Source of the DNA: Spirochaetota bacterium
Lineage (GTDB): Bacteria > Spirochaetota > Spirochaetia > Treponematales > Treponemataceae
Length of the DNA stretch: 64,000 bases
Assembly (NCBI GenBank): GCA_023398165.1
Contig: JAEWSQ010000012.1
Coordinates: forward strand, 1 to 64,000
Direction: 5' to 3'
Below the pieces are notes generated by a model. It searched no databases and was not told where the DNA came from. It saw only the letters and a program-made list of their open reading frames with translations. Of the stretch, positions 27,858 to 36,851 are shown piece after piece. Made by a program: the position numbers and the translations under genes. Numbering within the stretch: position 1 is the stretch's first letter; each line of letters opens with the position of its first letter.

Positions 27858-29603
27858 ATGCTTTCACAATCCCAATATCTTATTGACTGGGAGGATATTG
27901 ATTATCCTAATTTTACTGCATGGATGGAACATGGGTTATCTGCATACGGCAGCCGTATTGCACTCCGCTACAGAACAGGAAAATCTAAAGACTTTGAAAC
28001 ATGGACATATACAAGGCTTTTTACATTCTCGAAACAAATCGGACGCTCTCTTTTACGGTCCGGATGTAAAGACGGTGACAGGGTCGCAATCTGGGCTGAA
28101 AACAGACCTGAGTGGTGCGCTCTTTGGCTTGGAATAGCAGCTGCAGGATGCATTGCGGTACCCATAGATTTCAATCTTCCTCCTGAAGATGCAGCTTCCA
28201 TTCTTTCCATGGCTCAAGTCAGCGGTATTATACTCGGGCAGAAAAAATCCGATTCTCTAGAAATACTTAAAACAGCCTGCTCTTCGCTGAAATTCAGCCC
28301 GGTTTTAGACAAGGATTTTGATTCATTTACAGATAAGGGGAAACTCTCAGACGGGGAAGAGGAAATACTCCCTTCTGCATCTTCACTCAGTAAAGATCAT
28401 CCTGTATCAATTATTTTCACATCAGGAACTACAGGAGTTGCAAAAGGCGTTACACTTTCCCATCACGGAATAATTGCAAATATTAATGCTTCAATTATGT
28501 CTCTTCCCATTACCGAAAAAGATGTTTTTATGGGAGTACTGCCCCTGCACCATACGTATCCGACCACATGCGCGTTTTTATCGCCTCTTACAGTAGGAGC
28601 AAGCTTAACTATCTGCGAGAAAGTAGTAGGTAAAGTCATAATAGACGACACCAGAGATTCAGGCGGCACAATTGTTATTGCAGTTCCCATACTCTATGAT
28701 AAATTAATGACCGGACTCAGACAGGGTTTTAAAGCCAAGGGTCCCATAGTATATACACTTGTTACTACTCTCTGCGGTATATCACGTTTTTTCAGAAACG
28801 TACTCCATACCCATGCAGCAGGAGAAGCTCTTCTTTCCGGCATACGGAAACAGGCCGGGCTCGGCAGCATAAGACTGCTGGTAGCAGGCGGGGGCGCCCT
28901 CGATTCCAGAACTGCAGATTTTTTTGACGACCTTGGGTTTAATATAGTTCAAGGTTATGGGATGAGCGAGAACGGCCCATTAATTACAACCAATACAATA
29001 AAATATAAAAATAATAAGGCTGCAGGTCTTATTGTAAAATACACAGAGCTTAGAATACTCGACAAAGGGGCAGACGGTATTGGAGAAATCGCAGTAAAAT
29101 CCCCATCTCTAATGCTCGGTTATTACAATAATCCCGAAGCAACGAAAGAAGTTTTTACCGAGGACGGATTTTTAAAAACCGGAGACTTAGGCTACCTTGA
29201 TGACGACGGTTTCTTGTATATTACAGGAAGACTTAAAAACCTTATAGTCACAGCAGGGGGTAAGAATATCTATCCTGAAGAAATCGAATCCTATTTTACA
29301 GGCACCCCTTTACTGTCGCAGGTACTTGTACTTCCGAGGAAAGGAGCAAAAGGAGAGGAAATAGCAGCAGTATTCGTACCTGATTATGAATACTTACACC
29401 AGAACTACGGATCAAAAGCTGAAGACGATTCTTTTGTCAGAATGCTGGTAGATGAGTATGCTGCAAAAATTAACAAGTCTCTTGTTTCCTATAAGAAAAT
29501 AACATGCTGGGGCATCCGGAAAAAGGAATTCGAGATGACGGCCACAAAAAAAATTAGAAGATTCTTATATAAAGATTACGAGAAGGCTTTATCAGGCGAG
29601 TAA
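27858..29603 (+). CDS. AMP-forming acyl-CoA synthetase (long-chain type)
   Basis: 581 residues. The ANL superfamily motifs are in order: P-loop IIFTSGTTGVAKGVTLSHHG, A4/A5 region GYGMSENGPLI, A7 KTGDLGYLDDDGFLYITGR, and A8 hinge LKNLIVTAGGKNIYPEEIE. A catalytic Lys is present near the C-terminus (ATKKIRR). It activates a carboxylic acid, most probably a fatty acid from the environment, for lipid synthesis. TAGGAGA precedes the ATG. It appears monocistronic. Confidence 0.9.
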   Translation: MLSQSQYLIDWEDIDYPNFTAWMEHGLSAYGSRIALRYRTGKSKDFETWTYTRLFTFSKQIGRSLLRSGCKDGDRVAIWAENRPEWCALWLGIAAAGCIAVPIDFNLPPEDAASILSMAQVSGIILGQKKSDSLEILKTACSSLKFSPVLDKDFDSFTDKGKLSDGEEEILPSASSLSKDHPVSIIFTSGTTGVAKGVTLSHHGIIANINASIMSLPITEKDVFMGVLPLHHTYPTTCAFLSPLTVGASLTICEKVVGKVIIDDTRDSGGTIVIAVPILYDKLMTGLRQGFKAKGPIVYTLVTTLCGISRFFRNVLHTHAAGEALLSGIRKQAGLGSIRLLVAGGGALDSRTADFFDDLGFNIVQGYGMSENGPLITTNTIKYKNNKAAGLIVKYTELRILDKGADGIGEIAVKSPSLMLGYYNNPEATKEVFTEDGFLKTGDLGYLDDDGFLYITGRLKNLIVTAGGKNIYPEEIESYFTGTPLLSQVLVLPRKGAKGEEIAAVFVPDYEYLHQNYGSKAEDDSFVRMLVDEYAAKINKSLVSYKKITCWGIRKKEFEMTATKKIRRFLYKDYEKALSGE

Positions 29604-29670
29604 TCGGCTTGTGAGGGCTTCAATGTATCCGGGGTAATACCTACTCTAATGATAATGTACCATAAACAGA

Positions 29671-29705
29671 AAAAAGCACAGCTCACAAACGGCTGTGCTT
29701 TTTTT
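29671..29705. terminator. Bidirectional terminator between acyl-CoA synthetase and uxuB
   Basis: AAAAAGCACAGC (29671-29682) pairs perfectly with GCTGTGCTTTTT (29692-29703), with U-runs on both sides. It ends the plus-strand synthetase gene and the minus-strand uxu unit. Confidence 0.9.
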
Positions 29706-29749
29706 CCGTTCAAATTATACCTAGCTGAACAATAATTTTTATGCGTTAA

Positions 29750-31360
29750 TTACGGAAGATACTTTTTCAATGTATTGCGAACCGCTCCTTTCCCGGAAAC
29801 AAGCTCACTAAATAAACTTTCAACCTTTTCTCCCAATCCCGCGGTATACAAATTAACACCGAATATTTTATCATCAGAAAGAAGATTTTGCAGTTTTGAA
29901 TGAAAAGGTCCTTTATCTCCAAGGCCAATACCTTCAACGCTTTTTTTGGCCGTCTCTAAAAGAGGATCAGGACTCGGTGTAAAAATTTTCCCCTCATCAT
30001 CCAGCCCCATTAAGTAGCGAAGCCAGCCTGCAAAAACGAGCGGAATGTAGAACAGGGAAGAAACATCAAGATCTTTCCGTTCCATGTAGGCTTTAATCGT
30101 CTGCCCGAAACGGATGGGCAGCTTTTGCGAGGTATCCGATGCGATCCGCTGGGGAGTATCGGGCATAAAAGGATTAGGCAGTCTTACTGTGATAACCTCT
30201 CTAATAAAATCTTCGGGGTTAATAATTCCGGGATTTACTACAACGGGCAGCCCTTCTTTGTAGCCGATTTTATCAATAAGAGAAGTAAGCTGCGGATCAT
30301 GCATTTCCTTATGAATGGAAGTATAGCCTAACAGACACCCATAGATTGCAAGCGCTGTATGAAGCGGATTTAAGCATGTACAAACCTTCATACGTTCAAC
30401 CCGGTCCACAGTATCGCGGTCTGTAAAAATAATTCCGCCCTCATCGAGCGGCGGTTTCCCGTTAGGAAAAGAATCCTCAATTATTAAATACTGTGCTTCC
30501 TCGGCATTAACAAAGGCTGCAGTATACGTATTTTTATCAGTTATAATAATTCCTGTATCTTCAAAACCGTCTTTCTCAAGCTGTGCTTTAACCGAATCAT
30601 CGGGGCGGGGAGTAATCTTGTCGATCATGCTCCAAGGGAATGAAAGCGTTTCCGGGTTTTCAATATAACTGATAAAATCTTTTTTGCAGAACCCGTTCTC
30701 CTTCCATTTTAGTGCAATAAAATGAACAGCTTCGTAAAGCTTTGTACCGTTATGAGAACAATTGTCCATGCTTACCAGAGCAAGCGGATGAGCTCCTTTA
30801 TGAAACCTGGTTAGACATAATGAAGTAATCTTTGCCATTATATTTTTCGGCTGTGAAGGGCCATGTTCAAAATCGTATAACACATCAGCAGAAAATTCTG
30901 ACTGGGCATTTTTCAGACTGTACCCTTTTTCCGTAATTGTAAAACTTGCCATCTTAAGCGAAGGTGAAACAAAGATTTCCTGGAGTCTAAGCCAGTCAGA
31001 AGATGCGGAATCGGCCTTCAATGATTCAGTAACACTTCCTATTATTTTTTTTTCTATAGTTCCGTTCGCCTTTAAGACAACCAGAGCGCTAAGATTATTA
31101 AAGGGCTTATAAGCCTTATCAATAATATCATAATCAAAACCTTCAGCGACGATGATGCCTGTCTTTACCGCATTCCTATTAAGAAGCGTCTGATGAACAG
31201 AGGCAGGAAAGGCTCTAAAAATATTTCCGGCACCAAAATGAATCCATTCCGGATTCTCTCTGGTCCGCTCTATAATCTTTTCTCTGTCATATGAAGGAAG
31301 CTCAAAACCTGCCTTTTCCCACAGGATTTTGTCCTGTGTTTTAAAATTGGATAATTTCAT
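29750..31360 (-). CDS. uxuB: Fructuronate reductase (mannonate oxidoreductase)
   Basis: 536 residues from ATG at 31360; a TTG at 31384 in the same frame would overlap uxuA. It belongs to the mannitol dehydrogenase family of long-chain polyol reductases: IHFGAGNIFRAF (N-terminal nucleotide-binding loop), SMDNCSHNGTKL, ITPRPDD and a Lys in the catalytic region near NPGIINPEDF. It interconverts D-fructuronate and D-mannonate with NAD(H), linking to UxuA eight bases upstream. Polyol specificity differs within the family, but the neighbour supports the hexuronate role. Confidence 0.88.
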   Translation of the reverse strand: MKLSNFKTQDKILWEKAGFELPSYDREKIIERTRENPEWIHFGAGNIFRAFPASVHQTLLNRNAVKTGIIVAEGFDYDIIDKAYKPFNNLSALVVLKANGTIEKKIIGSVTESLKADSASSDWLRLQEIFVSPSLKMASFTITEKGYSLKNAQSEFSADVLYDFEHGPSQPKNIMAKITSLCLTRFHKGAHPLALVSMDNCSHNGTKLYEAVHFIALKWKENGFCKKDFISYIENPETLSFPWSMIDKITPRPDDSVKAQLEKDGFEDTGIIITDKNTYTAAFVNAEEAQYLIIEDSFPNGKPPLDEGGIIFTDRDTVDRVERMKVCTCLNPLHTALAIYGCLLGYTSIHKEMHDPQLTSLIDKIGYKEGLPVVVNPGIINPEDFIREVITVRLPNPFMPDTPQRIASDTSQKLPIRFGQTIKAYMERKDLDVSSLFYIPLVFAGWLRYLMGLDDEGKIFTPSPDPLLETAKKSVEGIGLGDKGPFHSKLQNLLSDDKIFGVNLYTAGLGEKVESLFSELVSGKGAVRNTLKKYLP

Positions 31361-31368
31361 ATATACCC

Positions 31369-32451
31369 CTATTTTCCTGAACAACGGTTATTCATTTTTG
31401 AAATAGCTTCCCATAATCCGTTCAAGTATGTACAGCCCAGAGCCCTGTCGTATAACCCATATCCCGGCATAGCTTTTTCATTCCAGATAGCTCTTCCGTG
31501 ATCCGGCCGGATCGGACCGTCAAAACCAATATCATATAAAGCCTTCATAAACTCAAATAAATCCATACTTCCGTCTGATGAAAGATGGGATGCTTCTTCA
31601 AAAACACCGGGTCTCTCATGATACAAATTACGCACATGAGCAAAATGAATGCGTCCTTTTAAGGATCTGATTATGTCTGGAATGTCATTATTAGGATTCG
31701 TTCCCAAAGATCCGGTACATAAGGTCACTCCGTTATGAACGTCATCCACAGCATTAAGCATTTTAAGAATATTTTCTTTACCATTTATTACTCTGGGAAG
31801 TCCGAAAACCGGCCACGCAGGATCATCAGGGTGAATAGCCATTTTAATATCATATTTATTGCAGACAGGCATTATAGCTTTTAGGAAATAGACTAAATTG
31901 TCAAAAAGCGCTTTATCATCCACATTTTTATAGGTTTCAAACAGCGATTTTATTTTCACCATCCGCTCTGGCTCCCATCCGGGAAGCATTGCACCGTTTG
32001 CATCGGCTTGAAGGCGGTCAAACATTTTCTCGGGGTTTATTTGATCAATAGTTTCCTGGTTATAAGCTAATACAGTCGATCCGTCTTTACGCAGTTTTGC
32101 CAGCTCGGATCTTGTCCAGTCGAAAACCGGCATAAAATTATAGCAAACCATATGGATGTCTTCTTTACCGAGCATCTCAAGCGTTTTTATATAATTTTCT
32201 ATATACTTATCTCTGCCTGGAAGAGCCGCTTTAATATCGTCATGAATATTAACACTCTCAATACCGCTGATTTCCAAACCATTTTCTTTACATTCTTTTT
32301 TTAAAGTCTGTATACGGGAAGCTTCCCATAAATCACCGGCTTGTTTATCGTACAAGGTTGTAATTACACCTTTTACACCTGGAATTTGACGAATTTTCCA
32401 TAGATCTATAGTATCAAATCCGGTTCCGAACCATCTGAAAGTCATAACCAT
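31369..32451 (-). CDS. uxuA: Mannonate dehydratase
   Basis: 360 residues, a usual UxuA length. Motifs include TFRWFG, GVKGVITTLYD, ESVNIHDDIK, CYNFMPVFDWTR, MAIHPDDPAWPVFGLPR and HFAHVRNL. The His, Cys and Asp residues in these motifs form the metal site in known structures. It converts D-mannonate to 2-keto-3-deoxygluconate. GAGGGG lies upstream; the third codon (ATG) is an alternative start. With uxuB it forms a two-gene hexuronate unit, so glucuronate or its oligomers are likely a carbon source. Confidence 0.93.
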   Translation of the reverse strand: MVMTFRWFGTGFDTIDLWKIRQIPGVKGVITTLYDKQAGDLWEASRIQTLKKECKENGLEISGIESVNIHDDIKAALPGRDKYIENYIKTLEMLGKEDIHMVCYNFMPVFDWTRSELAKLRKDGSTVLAYNQETIDQINPEKMFDRLQADANGAMLPGWEPERMVKIKSLFETYKNVDDKALFDNLVYFLKAIMPVCNKYDIKMAIHPDDPAWPVFGLPRVINGKENILKMLNAVDDVHNGVTLCTGSLGTNPNNDIPDIIRSLKGRIHFAHVRNLYHERPGVFEEASHLSSDGSMDLFEFMKALYDIGFDGPIRPDHGRAIWNEKAMPGYGLYDRALGCTYLNGLWEAISKMNNRCSGK

Positions 32452-32480
32452 AAAAAACCCCTCACAGCATGCTTTAAAAT

Positions 32481-32515
32481 AGTATACTCGAAAGCAGCTG
32501 ATTCTAGTATACTAG
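32481..32515 (-). promoter_or_regulatory. Tandem palindromes upstream of uxuAB
   Basis: The palindrome AGTATACT occurs twice (32481-32488 and 32506-32513), 25 bp apart; the second is extended to CTAGTATACTAG (32504-32515). A -35-like TTGTTT lies further upstream at about 32532-32537. These are candidate -10 boxes or operators for a hexuronate repressor. The regulator itself is not in this window. Confidence 0.4.
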
Positions 32516-32577
32516 CATAGCTAATAACGAAAAACAATAGGTAATTTCACTAACGGGCGGTAAAAGTACTTAAAAAA

Positions 32578-33081
32578 TCAGCTTTCTGAGGCAATTTTCA
32601 TCACTGAGGGGCTTATATGACAGTACCCGAACGGGTGTTTATCCAGGTATTTTTGGTGATACTCTTCCGCTTTATAATAATTCTGCAGCCTCATCAATTC
32701 TACAACCACTTTTTTATCATACTTTTTCTGCAGCTGAGCCAGTTCCGCCTCCGCTGTCCTCATATCTTCATCGTTCAGGCAATATATACCGGAACGGTAC
32801 TGGCTTCCTGTATCATTTCCCTGCCTGTTCAGTGTTGTAGGGTTGATCGATTCAAAGAACAGCTCCAGGAGTCTTTTTAAACTGATACGGTCTTCATCGT
32901 ATACAACTTTTACTGCTTCTGCATGACCTGTTCCTTCATAACAAACCTGTTCATATGAAGGGTTCTCTGTTTTTCCATTTGCATAGCCGGCTTCAGTTTC
33001 AAGAACACCGCTTATTAGCGATACATACTTTTCAGTACCCCAAAAACACCCGCCGGCCAATACTATTTCTTTTTTATTCAT
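32578..33081 (-). CDS. msrA: Peptide methionine sulfoxide reductase A
   Basis: 167 residues. The active-site Cys is C12 in GGCFWG. Other family motifs are TEAGYANG, YEQVCYEGTGHAEAV and GNDTGSQYRSGIY. It reduces methionine-S-sulfoxide in proteins. The C-terminus stops soon after GYCHISPS, so a fused MsrB domain is absent. It overlaps the end of plsC by 8 bp and is probably translationally coupled. Confidence 0.96.
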   Translation of the reverse strand: MNKKEIVLAGGCFWGTEKYVSLISGVLETEAGYANGKTENPSYEQVCYEGTGHAEAVKVVYDEDRISLKRLLELFFESINPTTLNRQGNDTGSQYRSGIYCLNDEDMRTAEAELAQLQKKYDKKVVVELMRLQNYYKAEEYHQKYLDKHPFGYCHISPSVMKIASES

Positions 33082-33793
33082 TAGGCAATGCGCTCAGTAC
33101 AATGGCGCGAACTTTTTCTGGAATTTGAATCTGTTCTTCCTTGGTTAAAGCTGCAGTAGGAACAGCCGGATGTATTGTAATTATGACCTTTCCGGATTGA
33201 ACTTTGTTTTTTTCCTCAAAGAGTTTATACGTGCCGTCAATTGTTACAGGAAGAATAGGAACGCCTGACTTATAAGCAAGTTTAAAACTGCCCGGTTTAA
33301 AATCGACAACCGGACCGCCCTTACTTCTCGTTCCTTCCGGGAAAATAACCATTGAATACCCTTTCTTAATGGTCTCTACCGCTTCTGCCATAGCCTTTAC
33401 TGACTGTCTCATATCGGTACGGACAAGAAAAGTACACTGCATTAACTTCATCGCCTTGGATAATACCGGAACCTTTAATATCTCGCTTTTAGATATAAAT
33501 GCAATAGGTTTATTCACGTATCCCATTAACACGGGAATGTCGAGGTAGCTCTGATGGTTTCCTATCATTACAACAGCAGTATCGGATGGAATATTTTCCT
33601 GCCCGCGCACTTCAATTTCAGCTTTTGTCAGTCCTACAACAAATCTTGCCCAGTTACGGACGATGTCGTTGGTAAGTTCATCGCGCTCTTTAATTTTTCC
33701 CTGCTTATCAAGCTTCATAGCCTTGTTCAAAAGGTGATTTTTAAATACAAGATACATCACAAAACGGATTACACACACAATAGTTCTAAGCAT
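33074..33793 (-). CDS. plsC: 1-acyl-sn-glycerol-3-phosphate acyltransferase
   Basis: About 239 residues from ATG at 33793 (GGAG six bases upstream); a TTG at 33823 would overlap the preceding gene. The N-terminal TM helix (MLRTIVCVIRFVMYLVF) is followed by the catalytic NHQSYLD (HX4D), the glycerophosphate-binding FPEGTRSKGG and PILPVTIDGT. It makes phosphatidic acid from lysophosphatidic acid at the membrane. It lies between a lipoprotein gene and msrA. Confidence 0.93.
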   Translation of the reverse strand: MLRTIVCVIRFVMYLVFKNHLLNKAMKLDKQGKIKERDELTNDIVRNWARFVVGLTKAEIEVRGQENIPSDTAVVMIGNHQSYLDIPVLMGYVNKPIAFISKSEILKVPVLSKAMKLMQCTFLVRTDMRQSVKAMAEAVETIKKGYSMVIFPEGTRSKGGPVVDFKPGSFKLAYKSGVPILPVTIDGTYKLFEEKNKVQSGKVIITIHPAVPTAALTKEEQIQIPEKVRAIVLSALPNE

Positions 33794-33810
33794 CAAATAC
33801 TCCAAATATA

Positions 33811-34530
33811 TTAATAAACCCAATAACTTAAAAGAAAATCTCCCCCGTTCGCCGGATCACTGTCAACTGTTTTTATATTTAAATATGTTACGCTTCCTTT
33901 TGCAGTAAACTCTTTATCAGCAACAGATCCTTCAGTAGCGTAGTAATAACCATCCCAAAGCCCGCTATTTCCAAACGGATCAGAAAACGGCCTGAGCTGC
34001 ACAAAGGCATCGCAGCCTTCCCAGCCGGACTGCCTGTCCGCCCAGGAAAGAGTATAGGTGGTTCCTTTGACCGTAGGAAGCTGAACCCAATACGAAGATG
34101 TTACTGTTACAGTATACGTTTCATCAATTTCAAGTTCAGCATACGGTTTAATAACTACGCTGCAGGAATCTCCAACACCGTTTTGATCGGATTTTATAGT
34201 AACGTCTGTGCTTCCTATACCAAGAGGAGTCACGAGCCCGTCGCTTGAAACACTGGCGACATTGGGATTACTTACTGACCAGACTACATTTTTATATGCA
34301 GTATCCGACGGTTCAATTGTCCAGCTTAACTGTTGCGGCCCTTCATAGGGATATATGGTAATATCAGCCGGTGTAAGTGTTATTTGGGTAACCGGTTTAT
34401 CTTCTGTTCTGTATCCCTGATAATTGGGTGCGTCGGGATCTACGGGATTAGTATATTCTCCAAAAATATCTGTGCAGCTGAAAAGAAAGGAAACAAACAG
34501 AACTATTGTTACTATTACAAGTTTCTTCAT
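33811..34530 (-). CDS. Lipoprotein with a single Big_2 domain
   Basis: 239 residues from ATG at 34530 (AAGGAG upstream); the frame runs to 34572 without a site. The lipobox is at the Cys of FLFSC. One Big_2 domain (about 45-130) contains VVWSVSNPNVASVSSDGLVTPLG. The last 100 residues form a beta-sandwich-like domain with YTLSWADRQSGWEGCDAF, not recognised. It starts 10 bp after the caspase-like gene and is likely cotranscribed with it. Confidence 0.82.
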   Translation of the reverse strand: MKKLVIVTIVLFVSFLFSCTDIFGEYTNPVDPDAPNYQGYRTEDKPVTQITLTPADITIYPYEGPQQLSWTIEPSDTAYKNVVWSVSNPNVASVSSDGLVTPLGIGSTDVTIKSDQNGVGDSCSVVIKPYAELEIDETYTVTVTSSYWVQLPTVKGTTYTLSWADRQSGWEGCDAFVQLRPFSDPFGNSGLWDGYYYATEGSVADKEFTAKGSVTYLNIKTVDSDPANGGDFLLSYWVY

Positions 34531-34540
34531 TTCTAACTCC

Positions 34541-35728
34541 TTACTGTTTATTAAAAAGGGCAATTTGTTCATTTAAATCCAGAATCTCAGCCTCCGTTTT
34601 AGAAAGCTTTGCTGACGCTATAAACGTTATAGGACTGATTATCAGACTAATCCCGGCCCCCGTTCCAGCAGCAATAGTCCCGACAGAAAAAAATGAGCAC
34701 AACTCGCGTAAATCCTCCGACTCAGTTGAAAAACGTGCGCTGTTATAATCACTTTTTGCCTGCAGCCCAAGGATGTAAAAGGCTGCGGCTGTTCCTCCTA
34801 ATACAACGCCGGTTCCCAGAGAAATAAATCCAGCAGTACGGCTCCCTTTCATTGCCGCATATTTTTTTTCGGCTGCCGCTTTCTTTTGAAGCAGTGTATT
34901 AAGAACTTCAAGATTCTGCTCGGTCTCAACGGGCTCTTCAATAACCGCCGCTTCCTCAACAGTTACCTGTACAACTTCCTCTTTTATTCCGGTATTAAAA
35001 ATATAGGCTGCGACTAATGACGAACTTGTAAGAATTACTGCACTACCGGCGGCATCTCTTGTATCTTTAATAATCAGACCGGAAGAAAGCCGTATATCGG
35101 CACCTTCTTCCATGATATTTTTTAGAACGCTTTTTGTAAAAGGGCTTGCTTCCTTATTTTTTGTATTAAATGCTTTCACCGGAATGGATGAAAACATAAA
35201 AAGACCTTCCATGTCCTTTACAGATGTGGGAACTGCCAGATCCCGCGGAGCATCACCGTCTTCAAGAAATGAAACATAATAGGCGGTATCAAAGAATACA
35301 AAATTGCGTTTGCATTTTGAACGGGCCATTTTGGCCATCACATCCGCGGACGACAGAGCTTTATATGCCAAATCTTCTTCGGATTCGACGGAAGCATCAA
35401 CCGGAAGCAGGTAGCCGTCGACAGCTGTCTGGAATGCAAATCCTGAATAATAAATAACACTTGTGTCGGAAGATTTTATTTTCTTGCTGAACTCATTCAC
35501 TGCATCGATCATGGTCCTCTGGTCGGCATTCACTTTGAGCGTTACATCAAAACCAAGACTCTCGAATACCTGCGCGGCAGAAAGGGCATTGTTTTCAGCA
35601 TTATTAAGGGGCTGTTTATACGAGCTGTTCCCTATAACCAGCGCTGTTTTAATTTCTTTTTCCTGTGCAAAAGAAAAAACTGTTAAAAACCAAAAAATTA
35701 GAACAGGGAGTAACTTATTTACCTTCAT
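34541..35728 (-). CDS. Caspase-fold (peptidase C14-like) protein without the catalytic His and Cys
   Basis: 395 residues. A signal peptide (to about residue 22, FSFAQ) precedes a C14 caspase-like domain: TALVIGNSSYKQPLNNAENNA, then the His motif, normally YYSGHGxQ, which here reads YYSGFAFQ (F97), and the Cys motif, normally DACR-like, which here reads DTAY (A149). Both catalytic residues are thus lost while the fold motifs and LLPVDA remain. A coiled coil (about 270-300) and two hydrophobic segments (about 310-335 and 355-385) follow. A pseudo-enzyme or scaffold role in the envelope is likely. The promoter at 35768-35796 serves it. Confidence 0.8.
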   Translation of the reverse strand: MKVNKLLPVLIFWFLTVFSFAQEKEIKTALVIGNSSYKQPLNNAENNALSAAQVFESLGFDVTLKVNADQRTMIDAVNEFSKKIKSSDTSVIYYSGFAFQTAVDGYLLPVDASVESEEDLAYKALSSADVMAKMARSKCKRNFVFFDTAYYVSFLEDGDAPRDLAVPTSVKDMEGLFMFSSIPVKAFNTKNKEASPFTKSVLKNIMEEGADIRLSSGLIIKDTRDAAGSAVILTSSSLVAAYIFNTGIKEEVVQVTVEEAAVIEEPVETEQNLEVLNTLLQKKAAAEKKYAAMKGSRTAGFISLGTGVVLGGTAAAFYILGLQAKSDYNSARFSTESEDLRELCSFFSVGTIAAGTGAGISLIISPITFIASAKLSKTEAEILDLNEQIALFNKQ

Positions 35729-35767
35729 AATCTTTCTCCGTTTTATTGACAGAAAGGGACTGTCTAG

Positions 35768-35796
35768 ATTATACAGTAAAACTTGTCATAATACAA
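35768..35796 (-). promoter_or_regulatory. Promoter of the caspase-like gene
   Basis: On the minus strand: -35 TTGTAT (35791-35796), 17-bp spacer, perfect -10 TATAAT (35768-35773). A short GACAG / CTGTC hairpin follows in the leader. Confidence 0.65.
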
Positions 35797-35820
35797 GAAA
35801 GAGAACTTATTTACCCTTTT

Positions 35821-36405
35821 TTAGCAGTCATCTATTAAGAGACCTTTCAAACAGCCGGAAAAAATACTGTCTCTGTCAGCAGAACTGCCAAGCACCTCAA
35901 GAACCGGTATGAATGTTTTGTATATAAGGCGGGCAGATTGAGTATAGTCAGGCATTCTTAGCGTACAGGTTTTTGAAAGCTCTTCAAAAAGCAGTTCAAA
36001 GGAGGAAACCATAGCAGTATGCAGCGAGATAAGTTTATCGCAGTCGTAAATGGACTTTCCGTTTTTTTCCGAGATCATAATAATACGTTTAGTTTCCCAT
36101 AAATACAGGCATACCCTTTGTATACCTTCGAGCGGATCAAGAGTACTGCTGCGGATGTCAGCTAATGTCTCTTGAATAATTCTCAATGAATCATCAAACA
36201 GAGGGGTAAAGACTTCTACAAGAAGTTCTCCTTTTGTATGAAAATGATTAAAAAGAGTTGCTCTGGAAATATCAGCTGTCTCTGCGATTAGATCCATACT
36301 GACGGTATCTGATCCCTTTTCCTCAATAAGCGTTAATGCTGTATTCATTACCGCGCGGTGCGTACTTTCTTTCCGTTTTTGAAATCTTGTTTTGATTTCC
36401 TGCAC
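35821..36405 (-). CDS. TetR-family transcriptional regulator
   Basis: 194 residues. The N-terminal TetR helix-turn-helix is clear (residues about 12-60, MDLIAETADISRATLFNHFHTKGELL); the ligand domain is not typed. The start is GTG at 36403-36405 with AGAAGG upstream. It is divergent from a small membrane protein gene, and a perfect 22-bp palindrome lies between them, the expected operator. Dimeric repression of both genes is the likely mode. Confidence 0.9.
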   Translation of the reverse strand: MQEIKTRFQKRKESTHRAVMNTALTLIEEKGSDTVSMDLIAETADISRATLFNHFHTKGELLVEVFTPLFDDSLRIIQETLADIRSSTLDPLEGIQRVCLYLWETKRIIMISEKNGKSIYDCDKLISLHTAMVSSFELLFEELSKTCTLRMPDYTQSARLIYKTFIPVLEVLGSSADRDSIFSGCLKGLLIDDC

Positions 36406-36440
36406 TTGATTAACCTTCTTCTTTAAGATATAGTAATGTT

Positions 36441-36462
36441 AATTAGACTATATAGTCTAATT
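36441..36462. promoter_or_regulatory. Perfect 22-bp palindrome, probable TetR operator
   Basis: The half-site AATTAGACTAT is followed by its exact complement ATAGTCTAATT (36441-36462). It sits in the gap between the divergent TetR gene and the small membrane protein gene, 18 bp before the latter's ATG. Confidence 0.75.
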
Positions 36463-36480
36463 ATAACACAGGAGTACACT

Positions 36481-36699
36481 ATGAAAGTATTGAGCGCTAT
36501 TATAGCATATCTTAAGGACTGGAAAAACTGGCTTGTTCATGCATTAATCGGAATTCTGCTTCTGCTTATTGCCTTTGTTTTTCCGCTTAAAGTGTATATG
36601 CGGATTATCATTTTTTTAACGGTAATAATCTTAAACACACTTAGAATGCGGCTGGAGAAAAAGTTAAAAGCTAAAAAACACAGCGGCGTTTCACAATAA
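36481..36699 (+). CDS. Small membrane protein under probable TetR control
   Basis: 72 residues from ATG at 36481 (AGGAG upstream); an earlier ATG at 36436 would run through the palindrome. Two hydrophobic helices (about 16-35 and 38-55) with a basic C-terminus (RLEKKLKAKK) predict a two-pass inner-membrane peptide. It matches no family I recognise. Its sole neighbour is the divergent regulator, so it is probably the regulated target. Confidence 0.7.
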   Translation: MKVLSAIIAYLKDWKNWLVHALIGILLLLIAFVFPLKVYMRIIIFLTVIILNTLRMRLEKKLKAKKHSGVSQ

Positions 36700-36751
36700 G
36701 TAAGAAACTATGTGAACAGGAGAGTATCCGGTTTAGGATATCCCGTGAAAT

Positions 36752-36807
36752 AAAAAAGGAGCGTATGGCATATGAAGTTTCCTTCATTCGCATACCGCTC
36801 CTTTTTT
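36752..36807. terminator. Bidirectional terminator between the small membrane gene and nifJ
   Basis: AAAAAAGGAGC with GTATG pairs with CATAC then GCTCCTTTTTT, with a one-base bulge, and GAAG/CTTC inside. U-runs flank both ends. Confidence 0.85.
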
Positions 36808-36851
36808 ATTACAGGCAGTCCGGTACAGTTTCCTATACCGGATAAACAGCC

